Notes: generated by a model from the sequence alone, not told the origin. Shown: positions 54,581 through 63,572, counted from the stretch's first letter. The stretch is 64,000 bases of DNA from Nocardioides sp. HDW12B (GCF_011299595.1 NZ_CP049867.1:3286001-3350000), one strand, 5' to 3'. A program made the numbers and translations.

Positions 54581-54660
54581 GCGTGCGCTCCCCTCGTGGA
54601 ATCGGTCATGGACGGGGTGGACTCGTCGGTGCGAGCGATGACGACGTTGACGGCACTCAT
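54577..54660 (-). CDS. 27-codon micro-ORF coupling mceB and mceC
   Basis: ATG at 54660 overlaps the mceB stop (ATGA) and its own TGA overlaps the mceC start (ATGA). The peptide begins MSAVNVVIARTDES and ends RGAHA, with no membrane segment. It is in a different frame from mceC. Its most likely role is to keep ribosomes moving across the 76-base gap, though a functional peptide is possible. Confidence 0.5.
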   Translation of the reverse strand: MSAVNVVIARTDESTPSMTDSTRGAHA

Positions 54661-55706
54661 CCGATGTTGCACCTCGCCGCCTCGGTTCCGTCCGGTGGGT
54701 ACTCCGGGATCTTGACGGGGGCCACTCCCGGCGCGAGGCGCACGGAGCCGCTGAAGTCACACAGGTAGAAGTTGAACCACGAGCCGTAGATCGCGGTGCG
54801 CCCGACCTTTCTCAGCTTGATCGGCAGCACCTTGAGGGCGCGGTCGAGCTCGTCCCGGTTCTTCGCGATGTTGCCGGCCACCGTGCGCAGCTGGGTGATG
54901 TCCCGCGACAGCCCGGGCCGGATCCCGGTGACGAGGTCGGCCGTCTGGACCGTGAGGTCCGAGATGGAGTCGAGCGACCCGAGGATCGCCTGACGGTCGT
55001 CGGTGAGTCCGCCGATGAAGCGGCGGAACTGGATGATCAGGTCCGACAGCTCCTGGTCTCGGTCGCCGACCGTCTCGAGCGTGGTGTTCAGGTTGGCGAT
55101 GAGGTCGCTCACGAGGTCGTCACGCGCGGCCAGGGTGTTGGTGACCGAGGCCGTGCTGTCGAGCAGCGACTCGATGGTGCCGCCCTCGCCCTGGAAGACC
55201 TGGATGAGCTCCATCGAGAGCTTGTTGACGTCGGCCGGGGTCAACGCGGAGAACAGCGGCTTGAACCCGTTGAACAGCACCGTCAGGTCGAGGGCCGGGC
55301 TGGTCCGCTCCATCGGAATGGTGTCGTTCTCCTCGAGCTCGCCCTGCCCGCCCGTGCCCTCGGTCAGCGCGATGTAGCGCTGGCCCACCAGGTTGCGGTA
55401 GCGGATCGTGGCGTAGGTGCTCTCGGTCAGGCGGCTGTCGTCGGAGACGTCGAACTCGACGATGGCCTGCGTCTTGTCGTAGATCTCGACGCCGCTGACC
55501 GTGCCGACCTTGACACCGGCGATCCGCACGTCGTCGCCCTTCACGACGCCGGTGGCGTCGGAGAACACGGCCTTGTAGTCGGTCGTCGCGCCGAAACTGA
55601 TGTTGCCGATCGTGATCGCGAGCAGGGTCGTGGCCAGCGTGGTGACGATGATGAAGATGCCCAGGCGGATGGAGTCGCCGGTGGTCTTCTTGTCGAGCAG
55701 CTTCAT
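54657..55706 (-). CDS. mceB: Mce family protein MceB
   Basis: A 349-residue protein with an anchor (IRLGIFIIVTTLATTLLAITI), an MCE domain (YKAVFSDATGVVKGDDVRIAGVKVGTV) and helical part. The C-terminal IYGSWFNFYLCDFSG is typical. The ATG overlaps mceA (ATGA). Confidence 0.93.
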   Translation of the reverse strand: MKLLDKKTTGDSIRLGIFIIVTTLATTLLAITIGNISFGATTDYKAVFSDATGVVKGDDVRIAGVKVGTVSGVEIYDKTQAIVEFDVSDDSRLTESTYATIRYRNLVGQRYIALTEGTGGQGELEENDTIPMERTSPALDLTVLFNGFKPLFSALTPADVNKLSMELIQVFQGEGGTIESLLDSTASVTNTLAARDDLVSDLIANLNTTLETVGDRDQELSDLIIQFRRFIGGLTDDRQAILGSLDSISDLTVQTADLVTGIRPGLSRDITQLRTVAGNIAKNRDELDRALKVLPIKLRKVGRTAIYGSWFNFYLCDFSGSVRLAPGVAPVKIPEYPPDGTEAARCNIG

Positions 55707-56998
55707 CGGACGGTCACCCCCTTGCCCTGGGCCAACGACCCGATGAGCAGGGTGGTCACGTCGGGGACCTCACTCACGGGTCGTCCCATCGCCGCGGCCG
55801 CTGCCAGGTCGATCACGTCCTTCTGAGCCTGGGTGCCGATGACGGAGTCACCGACGGCGACGCGCTTGCCGAGCGGGTAGTTGACGCCGTCACGGATCTG
55901 CGGCGAGGTCAGCGAGCGCGGCGGCAGGTTCTCCTGGGAGTACTTGCCGTTGATGGCGGCGTACATGTCGTTGCAGTACTTGAACGGCCCGCGGCTGTCG
56001 GTGAACGCAGGCTGGTCCCCGGCGTTGTAGCCGCGGGGCTGCGGCACCGTCTCGAGCTTGATGTGCAGGGTCTTGTTGCGGAAGGCGCTCTCGTTCGGCG
56101 CGATGCTCGCGACGGCCCCGCGCAGGAAGCACTTGTACTCGGGCGCGTAGCGGGCCAGCAGGGGCAGGATCCGCGCCCCCTGGTTCGACAGGGTGATGAT
56201 GTTGTCGCCGTTCTCCTCCAGGAACCCCCGGGTGGTGTCGGCGAAGCCGGCCACGTCGTCGAAGAGGACCTCGACACGGTCCTCCTCGCTCTCGAAGGTC
56301 TGCGTGGTCTTGACCGTGTTGCGCAGCAGGCGGGCCAGCTCGGGCACGACGTCCTCGTAGACGCCCGAGACCTGGCCGAGCCGGTCGAGGCTCTCCACCA
56401 GCGCCGGGACCTCGGGGTTGAGCTTGCCGAGGTAGGAGTTGAAGGTCTCCAGGCCCTCGCCGAGCTTGTCACCGCGGCCCTCGAGCGCGGTGGCGATCGC
56501 GTTGAGGGTGACGTTGAGGTCGCCCGGTCGCACGGCGCGCAGCAGCGGGAAGAGGTCGTTGAGGACCTCCTCGACCTCGATGGCCACCTCGGACTGCTTG
56601 ATGACGGCGCCCACGGCGATGGGCTCGGCCCCGGCCGCCTCGCCGTCGGGCACCTCGAGCGACACGTACTTCTCACCGAAGAGCGTCTTGGGCAGGATGC
56701 GCCCGGTCACGTCGGCGGGCACGGAGTCGCGCATGTCGGGGAAGAGCCCGAGCGTCAGCTTCGCGCCGTCGCCCTCGGTCGTGGTCTCGAGGACCTCTCC
56801 GACGATGACGCCCCGGATCTTGACGTCCGCGCGAGCGGGCAGCGACAGGCCGATCTTGGAGGACTGGAGCGTGACCTCGTCGTACGGGGTGAACTTCTTG
56901 GTGAACACCGCGTACGTCAGGTAGACGAAGAGCACGCACAGCGCGAGGAACGCCGCGCCGTACACGCGGGCTCCGAGGGCTTTTCCGATCTTGGGCAT
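55703..56998 (-). CDS. mceA: Mce family protein MceA
   Basis: A 431-residue protein with anchor (GAAFLALCVLFVYLTYAVF), MCE domain (VTLQSSKIGLSLPARADVKIRGVIVGEV) and long helical region with a cysteine-containing C-terminal domain (YAPEYKCFLRG; GPFKYCNDMYAAING). First of six MCE subunits. It starts 6 bases after yrbEB. Confidence 0.93.
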   Translation of the reverse strand: MPKIGKALGARVYGAAFLALCVLFVYLTYAVFTKKFTPYDEVTLQSSKIGLSLPARADVKIRGVIVGEVLETTTEGDGAKLTLGLFPDMRDSVPADVTGRILPKTLFGEKYVSLEVPDGEAAGAEPIAVGAVIKQSEVAIEVEEVLNDLFPLLRAVRPGDLNVTLNAIATALEGRGDKLGEGLETFNSYLGKLNPEVPALVESLDRLGQVSGVYEDVVPELARLLRNTVKTTQTFESEEDRVEVLFDDVAGFADTTRGFLEENGDNIITLSNQGARILPLLARYAPEYKCFLRGAVASIAPNESAFRNKTLHIKLETVPQPRGYNAGDQPAFTDSRGPFKYCNDMYAAINGKYSQENLPPRSLTSPQIRDGVNYPLGKRVAVGDSVIGTQAQKDVIDLAAAAAMGRPVSEVPDVTTLLIGSLAQGKGVTVR

Positions 56999-57004
56999 TG
57001 GTCC

Positions 57005-57832
57005 TTACCCCGCCAGCCGGACGGTCGTGGTCGTTCCCCAGATGGCCATGGACAGCAGCAGGTCGATGACGTTGATCGCGACGATCGACGTACGCACGGC
57101 GCGACCCACCGCGACGCCCACGCCCGCGGGGCCGCCGGAGGCGGTGTAGCCGTGGTAGCAGTGGATGAGGATGACGACCACGGCGAAGACGAGCACCTTG
57201 CCGAAGGACCACAGGACGTCGCCCGGTGGAAGGAAGAGCTCGAAGTAGTGGTCGTAGGTGCCGGCGCTCTGGCCGAAGAACTGGGTGACGGTCAGCCGCG
57301 TCGCGAAGTACGACGACATCAGGCCGACGACGTAGAGCGGCACAATGGCGATGAGTCCCGCGATGATGCGGGTCGTGACCAGGAACGGCAGCGAGGGGAT
57401 CGCCATCACCTCGAGGGCGTCGACCTCCTCGGAGATGCGCATGGCGCCGAGCTGCGCGGTGAAGCCGCAACCCACCGTCGCCGCGAGGGCGATGCCGGAG
57501 ACCAGCGGCGCGATCTCGCGGGTGTTGAAGTAGGCCGACACGAAGCCGGTGAAGGCCGACGTGCCGATCTGGTTCAGCGCCGCGTAGCCCTGCAGGCCGA
57601 CCTCGGTGCCGGTGAAGAACGCCATCATCGTGATGACGCCGACCGTGCCGCCGATGACCGCGAGCGAGCCCGAGCCGAGGGTGACCTCGGCCAGGAGACG
57701 CAGGATCTCCTTCTTGTAGCGCTTGATCGCGCGCGGTGCCCACGCGATCGCGGTGATGTAGAACTTCAGCTGGCCACCGAGGGTGTCCAGGCTCTTCAAC
57801 GGCTTCTGGGCCATCGCCTTCACGTCTGCCAT
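57005..57832 (-). CDS. yrbEB: YrbE/MlaE-family permease B
   Basis: A 275-residue membrane protein with about five segments. GSGSLAVIGGTVGVITMMAFFTGTEVGLQGY and AAQ-like ATVGCGFTAQLGAMRISEEVDALEVM are the family motifs, the last being the ATPase-coupling helix. Forms the membrane pore of the importer with yrbEA. Confidence 0.94.
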   Translation of the reverse strand: MADVKAMAQKPLKSLDTLGGQLKFYITAIAWAPRAIKRYKKEILRLLAEVTLGSGSLAVIGGTVGVITMMAFFTGTEVGLQGYAALNQIGTSAFTGFVSAYFNTREIAPLVSGIALAATVGCGFTAQLGAMRISEEVDALEVMAIPSLPFLVTTRIIAGLIAIVPLYVVGLMSSYFATRLTVTQFFGQSAGTYDHYFELFLPPGDVLWSFGKVLVFAVVVILIHCYHGYTASGGPAGVGVAVGRAVRTSIVAINVIDLLLSMAIWGTTTTVRLAG

Positions 57833-57843
57833 GTCGACTCCGC

Positions 57844-58629
57844 CTAACCCGTCTTCGGTGGGACGAGCTGGAAGTAGATCGCGCTCATCACGAAGTTGAC
57901 GACGAACAGCAGGATGAAGGTGATGACGACCGACTCGTTCACGGCGTCACCCACCCCCTTGGGACCACCGGCGGCGTTCATGCCCTTGTAGGCGGCGACG
58001 ATGGCGGCGATCAGGCCGAAGATCAGCGCTTTCGCCATGCCTTGCCAGAGATCTGGGAGCTGGGCGAGCGCGGTGAAGCTCGCTAGGTAGGACCCTGGTG
58101 TCCCGTCCTGGAGCAGCACGTTGAAGACGTAGCCGCCGAGCACGCCGACGACGCTGACGAGACCGTTGAGGAAGACGGCCACCAGCATGCAGGCCAGCAC
58201 GCGGGGGACGACGAGGCGCTGGATGGGATCGATGCCCAGCACCATCATGGCGTCGAGCTCCTCGCGGATCTTCCGCGCGCCGAGGTCCGCCGCGATCGCG
58301 GACCCGCCGGCACCGGCGATCAGCAGCGAGGTCGCGATCGGTCCCGCCTCCCTGACCACCGCGAGCACCGACGCCGACCCGGTGAAGGACTGGGCGCCGA
58401 ACTGCTTGATCAGGCCGCCGACCTGCAGCGCGATGACGGCGCCGAAGGGGATGGCGACCAGGGCCGTCGGGATGATCGTGACCGAGGCGATGAACCACGC
58501 CTGCTGCAGGAACTCCCGCAGCTGGAAGGGGCGCTTGAAGAGCCCCTTGCCGACGTCGAGGCCGAAGGCGAAGAGTCCGCCCGCGGTGCCGATCGGGCGC
58601 AGGACGCGCGCCGAGGTGAGTGAGGCCAT
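57844..58629 (-). CDS. yrbEA: YrbE/MlaE-family permease A
   Basis: A 261-residue permease. TIIPTALVAIPFGAVIALQVGGLIKQFG and ADLGARKIREELDAMMVLGIDPIQRLVVPR are diagnostic. The ATG at 58629 lies 5 bases after mceG. An upstream in-frame extension overlaps mceG and was rejected. Confidence 0.94.
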   Translation of the reverse strand: MASLTSARVLRPIGTAGGLFAFGLDVGKGLFKRPFQLREFLQQAWFIASVTIIPTALVAIPFGAVIALQVGGLIKQFGAQSFTGSASVLAVVREAGPIATSLLIAGAGGSAIAADLGARKIREELDAMMVLGIDPIQRLVVPRVLACMLVAVFLNGLVSVVGVLGGYVFNVLLQDGTPGSYLASFTALAQLPDLWQGMAKALIFGLIAAIVAAYKGMNAAGGPKGVGDAVNESVVITFILLFVVNFVMSAIYFQLVPPKTG

Positions 58630-58634
58630 GACCG

Positions 58635-59582
58635 TCAGATCGCCCCGGCGTTCTGGTCCTCGAAGGAACCTGGAGGCGGCGTGACGCCGTTCTCCTTGCA
58701 CCAGGCGCCGGGCTCACGCTGGCTGCGCCGCGGCTTGCCGTTGGTCGGCTCGATCTGGAGCGGGATCGGCGGCAGCGGCGGGAGCTCCTGGTCCTTCTCC
58801 GCCTCGAGCTCGTCGGCGTCCTTCTCCTCGGACATGCCGATGGGGCCGACCCGCTGGGCGTTGAGGAACTGCCGCACCACCGGCTCCTCGGAGGACAGGA
58901 GCATCTCGCGCGGGCCGAACATCGCCAGGTGCTTGTGGTAGAGCAGGCCGATGTTGTCGGGCACCGTGCGGGCGGTGTTGATGTCGTGGGTGACGATGAG
59001 GAACGTCGCGTCGATCTGGGCGTTCAGGTCGACGATGAGCTGGTTGAGGAACGCGGTGCGGACCGGGTCGAGACCGGAGTCCGGCTCGTCGAAGAGCACG
59101 ATCTCGGGCTCGAGCACGAGGGCCCGCGCCAGCCCGGCGCGCTTGCGCATACCGCCGGAGATCTCGCCGGGGAGCTTCATCTCCGCACCGACCAGACCGA
59201 CGAGGTCCATCTTCTCCATGACGATGTTGTTGATCTCCGACTCGCTCTTCTTCGTGTGCTCGCGCAACGGGAAGGCGACGTTGTCGAAGAGGTTCATGGA
59301 GCCGAACATCGCACCGTCCTGGAACAGCACGCCGAAGAGCTTGCGGACCTCGTAGAGGTCCTTCTCCGAGCAGCTCGCGATGTCGAGGCCCTCGATCATG
59401 ATCTTGCCGTTGTCGGGCTTTAGCAGCCCGATGAGGGTCTTGAGGAAGACCGACTTGCCGGTGCCGGACGGGCCGAGCATCACGCAGATCTCGCCGGCGG
59501 GGATCGTCAGGGTCACGTCGCCCCAGATCAGGTCCTTGCCGAACGACTTGGTGAGGTGCTCGACCTGAATCTCGACGCCCAC
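58635..59582 (-). CDS. mceG: Mce transporter ATPase MceG (Mkl/MlaF-like)
   Basis: A 315-residue ABC ATPase powering lipid import. Walker A GPSGTGKS (37-44), signature ISGGMRKRAGLARAL, Walker B IVLFDEPDSGLDP. A C-terminal extension of about 60 residues rich in Glu and Pro follows the ABC domain, as in MceG. The GTG at 59582 has GAGGAG about 7 bases upstream. First gene of the operon; in mycobacteria mceG is unlinked from mce operons. Confidence 0.94.
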   Translation of the reverse strand: MGVEIQVEHLTKSFGKDLIWGDVTLTIPAGEICVMLGPSGTGKSVFLKTLIGLLKPDNGKIMIEGLDIASCSEKDLYEVRKLFGVLFQDGAMFGSMNLFDNVAFPLREHTKKSESEINNIVMEKMDLVGLVGAEMKLPGEISGGMRKRAGLARALVLEPEIVLFDEPDSGLDPVRTAFLNQLIVDLNAQIDATFLIVTHDINTARTVPDNIGLLYHKHLAMFGPREMLLSSEEPVVRQFLNAQRVGPIGMSEEKDADELEAEKDQELPPLPPIPLQIEPTNGKPRRSQREPGAWCKENGVTPPPGSFEDQNAGAI

Positions 59583-59704
59583 GGCGATCTCCTCTGCTGA
59601 CAGGTGGTGGTGCTGGTCCCAGGCGCCGGTGCTGTGGTGCCAGTCACAAGGGGGCCAGCGTACCAACGAGTAACTCTGGGGCGGGTTACGGCTCCGACCC
59701 TCGA

Positions 59705-59733
59705 ACGCTAAGGCAAATCAGGGGACGTGTCAG
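59705..59733 (-). promoter_or_regulatory. mce operon promoter
   Basis: -35 CTGACA (59728-59733), 17-base spacer, -10 TAGCGT (59705-59710). Predicted start near 59698, leader about 116 bases. Confidence 0.65.
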
Positions 59734-59827
59734 ACGTTCGCCCCAGGTGGGGACAACACGGAGGGGCAGTCCGCCCGCCGCGCCCCCGGGTCGGCCCGGG
59801 AGACGGTGCTCCCGACTGACAACGCAG

Positions 59828-59863
59828 ACGAGCGGTGGGCACCCGGAGGTGCCCACCGCTCGT
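59828..59863 (-). terminator. rplJL terminator
   Basis: ACGAGCGGTGGGCAC / GTGCCCACCGCTCGT, a 15-bp perfect stem with a 6-base loop, about 60 bases past the rplL stop. Confidence 0.85.
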
Positions 59864-59923
59864 TCGGCGTACTGCTGGGGTGGAGCTGTGCTGAGTGCCT
59901 CCGAGGAGGCCCTCAGCGCGTCG

Positions 59924-60310
59924 TCACTTGACGGAGACGGACGCGCCGGCAGCCTCGAGCTGCTCCTTGGCCTTGTCCGCGGCCTCCTTGGAGACCTTCT
60001 CCAGGACGGCCTTCGGAGCGGCCTCGACCAGCTCCTTGGCCTCCTTGAGGCCGAGGCTGGTGAGCGCACGGACCTCCTTGATGACGTTGATCTTCTTCTC
60101 GCCGGCGCCCTCGAGGACGACGTCGAACTCGTCCTGCTCGGCGACCTCCTCGGCACCGGCGCCGCCGCCGGCCGGGGCGGCCGCGACGGCAGCCGGGGCG
60201 GCCGCGGTCACGCCGAAGGTGTCCTCGAACTGCTTCACGAACTCGCTGAGCTCCAGGAGGGTCATCTCCTTGAAAGCGTCGAGCAGCTCGTCGGTGCTGA
60301 GCTTCGCCAT
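59924..60310 (-). CDS. rplL: 50S ribosomal protein L7/L12
   Basis: Stalk protein of 128 residues. An N-terminal dimerisation domain ([26 protein letters not shown]), an Ala/Gly hinge and the factor-binding C-terminal domain ([24 protein letters not shown]). 74 bases after rplJ, ending at a strong terminator rather than reading into rpoB. Confidence 0.98.
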   Translation of the reverse strand: MAKLSTDELLDAFKEMTLLELSEFVKQFEDTFGVTAAAPAAVAAAPAGGGAGAEEVAEQDEFDVVLEGAGEKKINVIKEVRALTSLGLKEAKELVEAAPKAVLEKVSKEAADKAKEQLEAAGASVSVK

Positions 60311-60384
60311 GATGGCTTCCTTTCCTTGCGTTCAGGTGCGTTGCTGTGGTCCGCCCGGGATCGGCCGGACCGGTGGGTGGTGGG

Positions 60385-61023
60385 TCAGGCCTCGGTCGAG
60401 GCGGCTGCCTCGTCGTCGGCGGGCGTCTCGGTGGAGGTGGACTCCTCCGCGACGGGCTCCTCCGCGACGGCCGCCGGCTCGCCGGCACCACCCTGGAGGA
60501 TCGAGGGGTCCTGCTCGGCCTTCTGCTGCAGGGCCGCCGCGACACGGGCGGTCTGCGCCAGGGGGGCCTGGAACAGGGCGGCAGCCTGGCTGAGCGAGGC
60601 GAGCATGCCGCCCGCGAGCTTGGCCAGGAGGACTTCACGCGACTCGAGGTCAGCGATCTTGCTGATCTCGGAGACGTCGACGGTCCTGCCGTCGAGATAC
60701 CCACCCTTGATGACGAGGGCGGGGTTGGCCTTGGCGAAGTCACGCAGGCCCTTGGCCGCCTCGACCACGTCGCCGTTGATGAAGGCGATGGCGGTCGGGC
60801 CGGTGAGCAGGTCGTCGAACCCGGCGACCCCGGCCTCCTTGGCGGCGATCTGGGTGAGCGTGTTCTTCACCACGGCGTAATGGGCGTTCTCGCCGAGCGA
60901 GCTGCGCAGGTCCTGCAGCTGCTTGACGGTCAGCCCGCGGTACTCGGTCAGCACAGCGCCGGTCGACTCCTGGAACGAATCCACGAGCTCCGCGACGGCT
61001 GCTGCCTTGTCTGGCCGCGCCAT
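60385..61023 (-). CDS. rplJ: 50S ribosomal protein L10
   Basis: Stalk base protein of 212 residues. [20 protein letters not shown] start, [16 protein letters not shown] and [13 protein letters not shown] are conserved. The last ~35 residues form an acidic Ala/Glu/Thr-rich tail. The ATG at 61023 has AGGAG just upstream. In-frame upstream codons lie in the structured leader and are not counted. Confidence 0.96.
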   Translation of the reverse strand: MARPDKAAAVAELVDSFQESTGAVLTEYRGLTVKQLQDLRSSLGENAHYAVVKNTLTQIAAKEAGVAGFDDLLTGPTAIAFINGDVVEAAKGLRDFAKANPALVIKGGYLDGRTVDVSEISKIADLESREVLLAKLAGGMLASLSQAAALFQAPLAQTARVAAALQQKAEQDPSILQGGAGEPAAVAEEPVAEESTSTETPADDEAAASTEA

Positions 61024-61334
61024 GGGTCTCCTTCCGCGGTTACGGTTCACGGACCAGAGACGGACTCCCGACGTCACCCGGCACAGCCGGAGAGACGACG
61101 AACGCCCCGGCGCAGGAGGCACGGGGCGTGGATCTCCGCGAGGCGGAGCACTCGGTGTCACCTGCGCTGGTCGCCCGCGGTGCGGGGCCTTCGACCGACG
61201 GGCCCGGGAACGGGCACGCCGACAACCGGCGGTCTCTGGAACAGGTGCCAGCGTACGCCGCCCGCGACGTCACGACCAAATCGGGCACCGGTCCACGCCC
61301 GGATCCACCCCACCGCCCCGTCGGCTCTGCTTCC
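61024..61334. other. 311-base L10 leader region shared with the DnaB-like gene promoter
   Basis: Divergent spacer. On the minus strand it carries the L10 leader with stable hairpins: GCCCCG/CGGGGC (61104-61127) and CTCCG/CGGAG (61134-61148). L10-type leaders usually bind L10-L12 for feedback repression; that role here is inference. No clear promoter was found for the plus-strand gene. Confidence 0.6.
61251..61279 (-). promoter_or_regulatory. Candidate rplJ promoter
   Basis: -35 TTGGTC (61274-61279), 17-base spacer, -10 TACGCT (61251-61256). It would give a leader of about 220 bases, consistent with an L10 leader. Confidence 0.5.
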
Positions 61335-62357
61335 ATGGGGACCGTGGACGAGTCACCGGCGGACCTTCAGCTCCAGTCGCTCAGCGACACCATCGACCAG
61401 GCCGACCGTCGCGTCCGCGCCGGCGCCGACGCCCCCGAACGGGTCTGGCCCACCGGTTTCGACGTGCTCGACGCCAACCTGCACGGCGGCTTCCGCAGCG
61501 GCGACCTCGTCCTGCTCGGCGGGCCCCAGGGCATGGGCAAGACGACCTGGGCCCTCCAGGTGGCCCGCAACGTGGCCCGCCAGGGTCGCCCGGTCGTCTA
61601 CTTCTGCTACGAGCACGACCAGGCCGCGATGCTCGTGCGGCTCGTCGCCCTCGAGGCCGGGCTGATCGGCGGCATCGAGGCGCCCAGCGTCAGCCAGGTC
61701 CGGTCGATCTTCGAGACCAGCGACGGGCTCGGGCTGTCGCTCGACGAGCGGCTCGAGGAGACCACGGGCGGCGGCGAGGCCCTCGAGGTCGTCCGCGAGT
61801 ACGCCGACCGCCTCCGCATCCACCGCTCGTCCGGGGGCCGCACGACCCTCGACGTCATCAAGCGCACCGTCGCCGACGTCGCCGACCAGCACGGTGCCGC
61901 CCCGCTGGTCGTCCTCGACTACCTCCAGAAGGTCCCCGTCGCCGACGCCCCCACCGAGGACGAGCGCATCACCCAGGTCGTCGAGGAGATCAAGGACCTC
62001 ACCCTCGACCTCGACCTGCCCGCCCTCTGCGTCGTCGCCTCCGACAAGGAGGGCATCGGTGCCGGCAAGCGGATGCGGGTCGGCAACATCCGTGGGTCCT
62101 CGGCGCTGGCCTACGAGGCCGACACCGTGCTGATGCTCAACAACAAGTTCGACGTGGTGGCGCGCCACCACCTCGTCTACGACAGCGGCAACGTCGAGCG
62201 GTTCCGGCACTGGGCGGTGCTGACCGTCGAGAAGAATCGCAGCGGGCTGACCGGCGTCGACATGGAGTTCGCCAAGCGCTTCGAGCAGTCACGCTTCGAG
62301 ACCCACGGGCAGCTGGTCCGCGAGAAGCTCGTCGACGAGCGGGTGTTCATCGAGTAG
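61335..62357 (+). CDS. DnaB-like RecA-fold ATPase
   Basis: A 340-residue protein equivalent to the C-terminal ATPase half of replicative helicase DnaB, without DnaB's N-terminal domain. TGFDVLDANLHGGFRSGDLVLLGG leads into Walker A GGPQGMGKTT (62-71), then VVYFCYEHD, Walker B LVVLDYLQKV and the arginine-finger-like VEKNRSG. Replication or recombination role is possible, but such solitary proteins in actinobacteria are uncharacterised to my knowledge. The start is uncertain (ATG 61335, or GTG 61344). It separates rplJL from rplKA. Confidence 0.82.
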   Translation: MGTVDESPADLQLQSLSDTIDQADRRVRAGADAPERVWPTGFDVLDANLHGGFRSGDLVLLGGPQGMGKTTWALQVARNVARQGRPVVYFCYEHDQAAMLVRLVALEAGLIGGIEAPSVSQVRSIFETSDGLGLSLDERLEETTGGGEALEVVREYADRLRIHRSSGGRTTLDVIKRTVADVADQHGAAPLVVLDYLQKVPVADAPTEDERITQVVEEIKDLTLDLDLPALCVVASDKEGIGAGKRMRVGNIRGSSALAYEADTVLMLNNKFDVVARHHLVYDSGNVERFRHWAVLTVEKNRSGLTGVDMEFAKRFEQSRFETHGQLVREKLVDERVFIE

Positions 62358-62434
62358 CTGCTCGTCCGGGGATGGCGGGTGTGATCGCCTCTCGGTGGCT
62401 GGCTCGGGGTGCGGGCGCCTGCCGGAGGGTGCGC

Positions 62435-62754
62435 GGAGGCTGGACCTGCGATCGCCCCTCGCGAGCTCGGGGCGCTCTCGGTCCTTGAGGCCGTCCGCCC
62501 ACCCTCCGTCCGGTGACCGGACCCCGCGGCACCCTCACGTCGGAAACGACGCACGGACAGCCGCCCCACGTCGTCAACGACGGCTGTCCGGCTGCCTGGC
62601 GTCGTCAACGACACCAGGACCGTCATGGGTCCCGCTGGGCCGGCCTCACGTCGGGGACGACGTCGGGCGGGGTGGCCGGACGGGGCGGGGGCGGATGGCC
62701 TCAAGGGCCGAGAACCCTCCGAGCCTGCGAGGAGGATTCGCAGGTCCAGCCTCC
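62435..62754. repeat. Large inverted-repeat element with nested hairpins
   Basis: Arms 62435-62504 and 62685-62754 are inverted copies with about 80% identity over 70 bases by hand alignment, including 17 perfect bases at the outer ends. The centre holds four hairpins CGTCG-N4-CGACG with loops GAAA (62538-62551), TCAA (62569-62582), TCAA (62601-62612, within CCTGG...CCAGG) and GGGA (62649-62662). An outer CGGACAGCCG/CGGCTGTCCG stem encloses the second. Similarity fades outward but may reach 62380 and 62800. The rest of 62358-62858 has no gene except the terminator at 62809. Confidence 0.8.
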
Positions 62755-62808
62755 GCCGCCGTCGCGGGAGGCGACCCCGGCCGACGTCGCGCACACCCCC
62801 GGGACGCG

Positions 62809-62843
62809 ACGACGGCCCCGAGCGCAGTGCTCGGGGCCGTCGT
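62809..62843. terminator. rplKA terminator, possibly bidirectional
   Basis: ACGACGGCCCCGAGC / GCTCGGGGCCGTCGT, a 15-bp perfect stem with a 5-base loop, 15 bases past the rplA stop. Confidence 0.85.
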
Positions 62844-62858
62844 TCAGGGTGCGGAGCC

Positions 62859-63572
62859 TCAGGCCTCGTCGGCCTCGGTGAGGTTGCGCGTGCGGTTCGG
62901 GTCGACCGGGATGCCCGGGCCCATCGTGGTGGAGACGGTCACCTTGCGGATGTAGCGGCCCTTGGAGCTGGCCGGCTTGAGCCGCAGCACCTCGTCGAGC
63001 GCGGCGGCGTAGTTCTCCGCGAGCTGGGTCTCGGTGAAGGAGGCCTTGCCGACGATGAAGTGCAGGTTGGCGTGACGGTCCACGCGGAACTCGATCTTGC
63101 CGCCCTTGATGTCGTTGACGGCCTTGGCGACGTCCATGGTGACGGTGCCGGTCTTGGGGTTCGGCATGAGGCCGCGGGGGCCGAGCACCTTGCCCAGACG
63201 GGCGAGCTTGCCCATCATGTCGGGGGTCGCGACCGCGGCGTCGAAGTCGAGCCAGCCGCCCTGGACCTTCTCGATCATGTCGTCGCCACCGACGAAGTCG
63301 GCGCCGGCCTCACGGGCGGCCTCGGCCTTGTCACCGTTGGCGAAGACGACCACGCGGGCGGTCTTGCCGGTGCCGTGGGGCAGGTTGACGGTGCCGCGGA
63401 CCATCTGGTCGGCCTTGCGCGGGTCGACACCCAGGCGCATGGCGACGTCGACGGTCTCGTCGAACTTCTTCTTGCTCGCCGTCTTGGCCATCGTGATGGC
63501 GGTCAGCGGCGAGTAGAGCTGGTCGGTGTCGACGCCCTTGGCGGCCTCGCGGTAGGTCTTGCTGCGCTGCAT
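62859..63572 (-). CDS. rplA: 50S ribosomal protein L1
   Basis: L1-stalk protein of 237 residues. It begins [42 protein letters not shown] and [23 protein letters not shown] are the family signatures. In many bacteria L1 represses rplKA. Followed by a strong terminator. Confidence 0.98.
   Translation of the reverse strand: MQRSKTYREAAKGVDTDQLYSPLTAITMAKTASKKKFDETVDVAMRLGVDPRKADQMVRGTVNLPHGTGKTARVVVFANGDKAEAAREAGADFVGGDDMIEKVQGGWLDFDAAVATPDMMGKLARLGKVLGPRGLMPNPKTGTVTMDVAKAVNDIKGGKIEFRVDRHANLHFIVGKASFTETQLAENYAAALDEVLRLKPASSKGRYIRKVTVSTTMGPGIPVDPNRTRNLTEADEA

Larger units (their letters stand above)
59583..59923. other. 341-base region: mce promoter and rplL terminator
   Basis: Contains the mce promoter candidate (59705-59733), a CCCC-AGGT-GGGG palindrome upstream of its -35 (59741-59752) that could be an operator, and the rplJL terminator (59828-59863). 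No gene is supported. Confidence 0.7.

Noticed and set aside
60311-60384. Possible small gene between rplL and rplJ
   Set aside because: Only 74 bases, no open frame with a start and Shine-Dalgarno.
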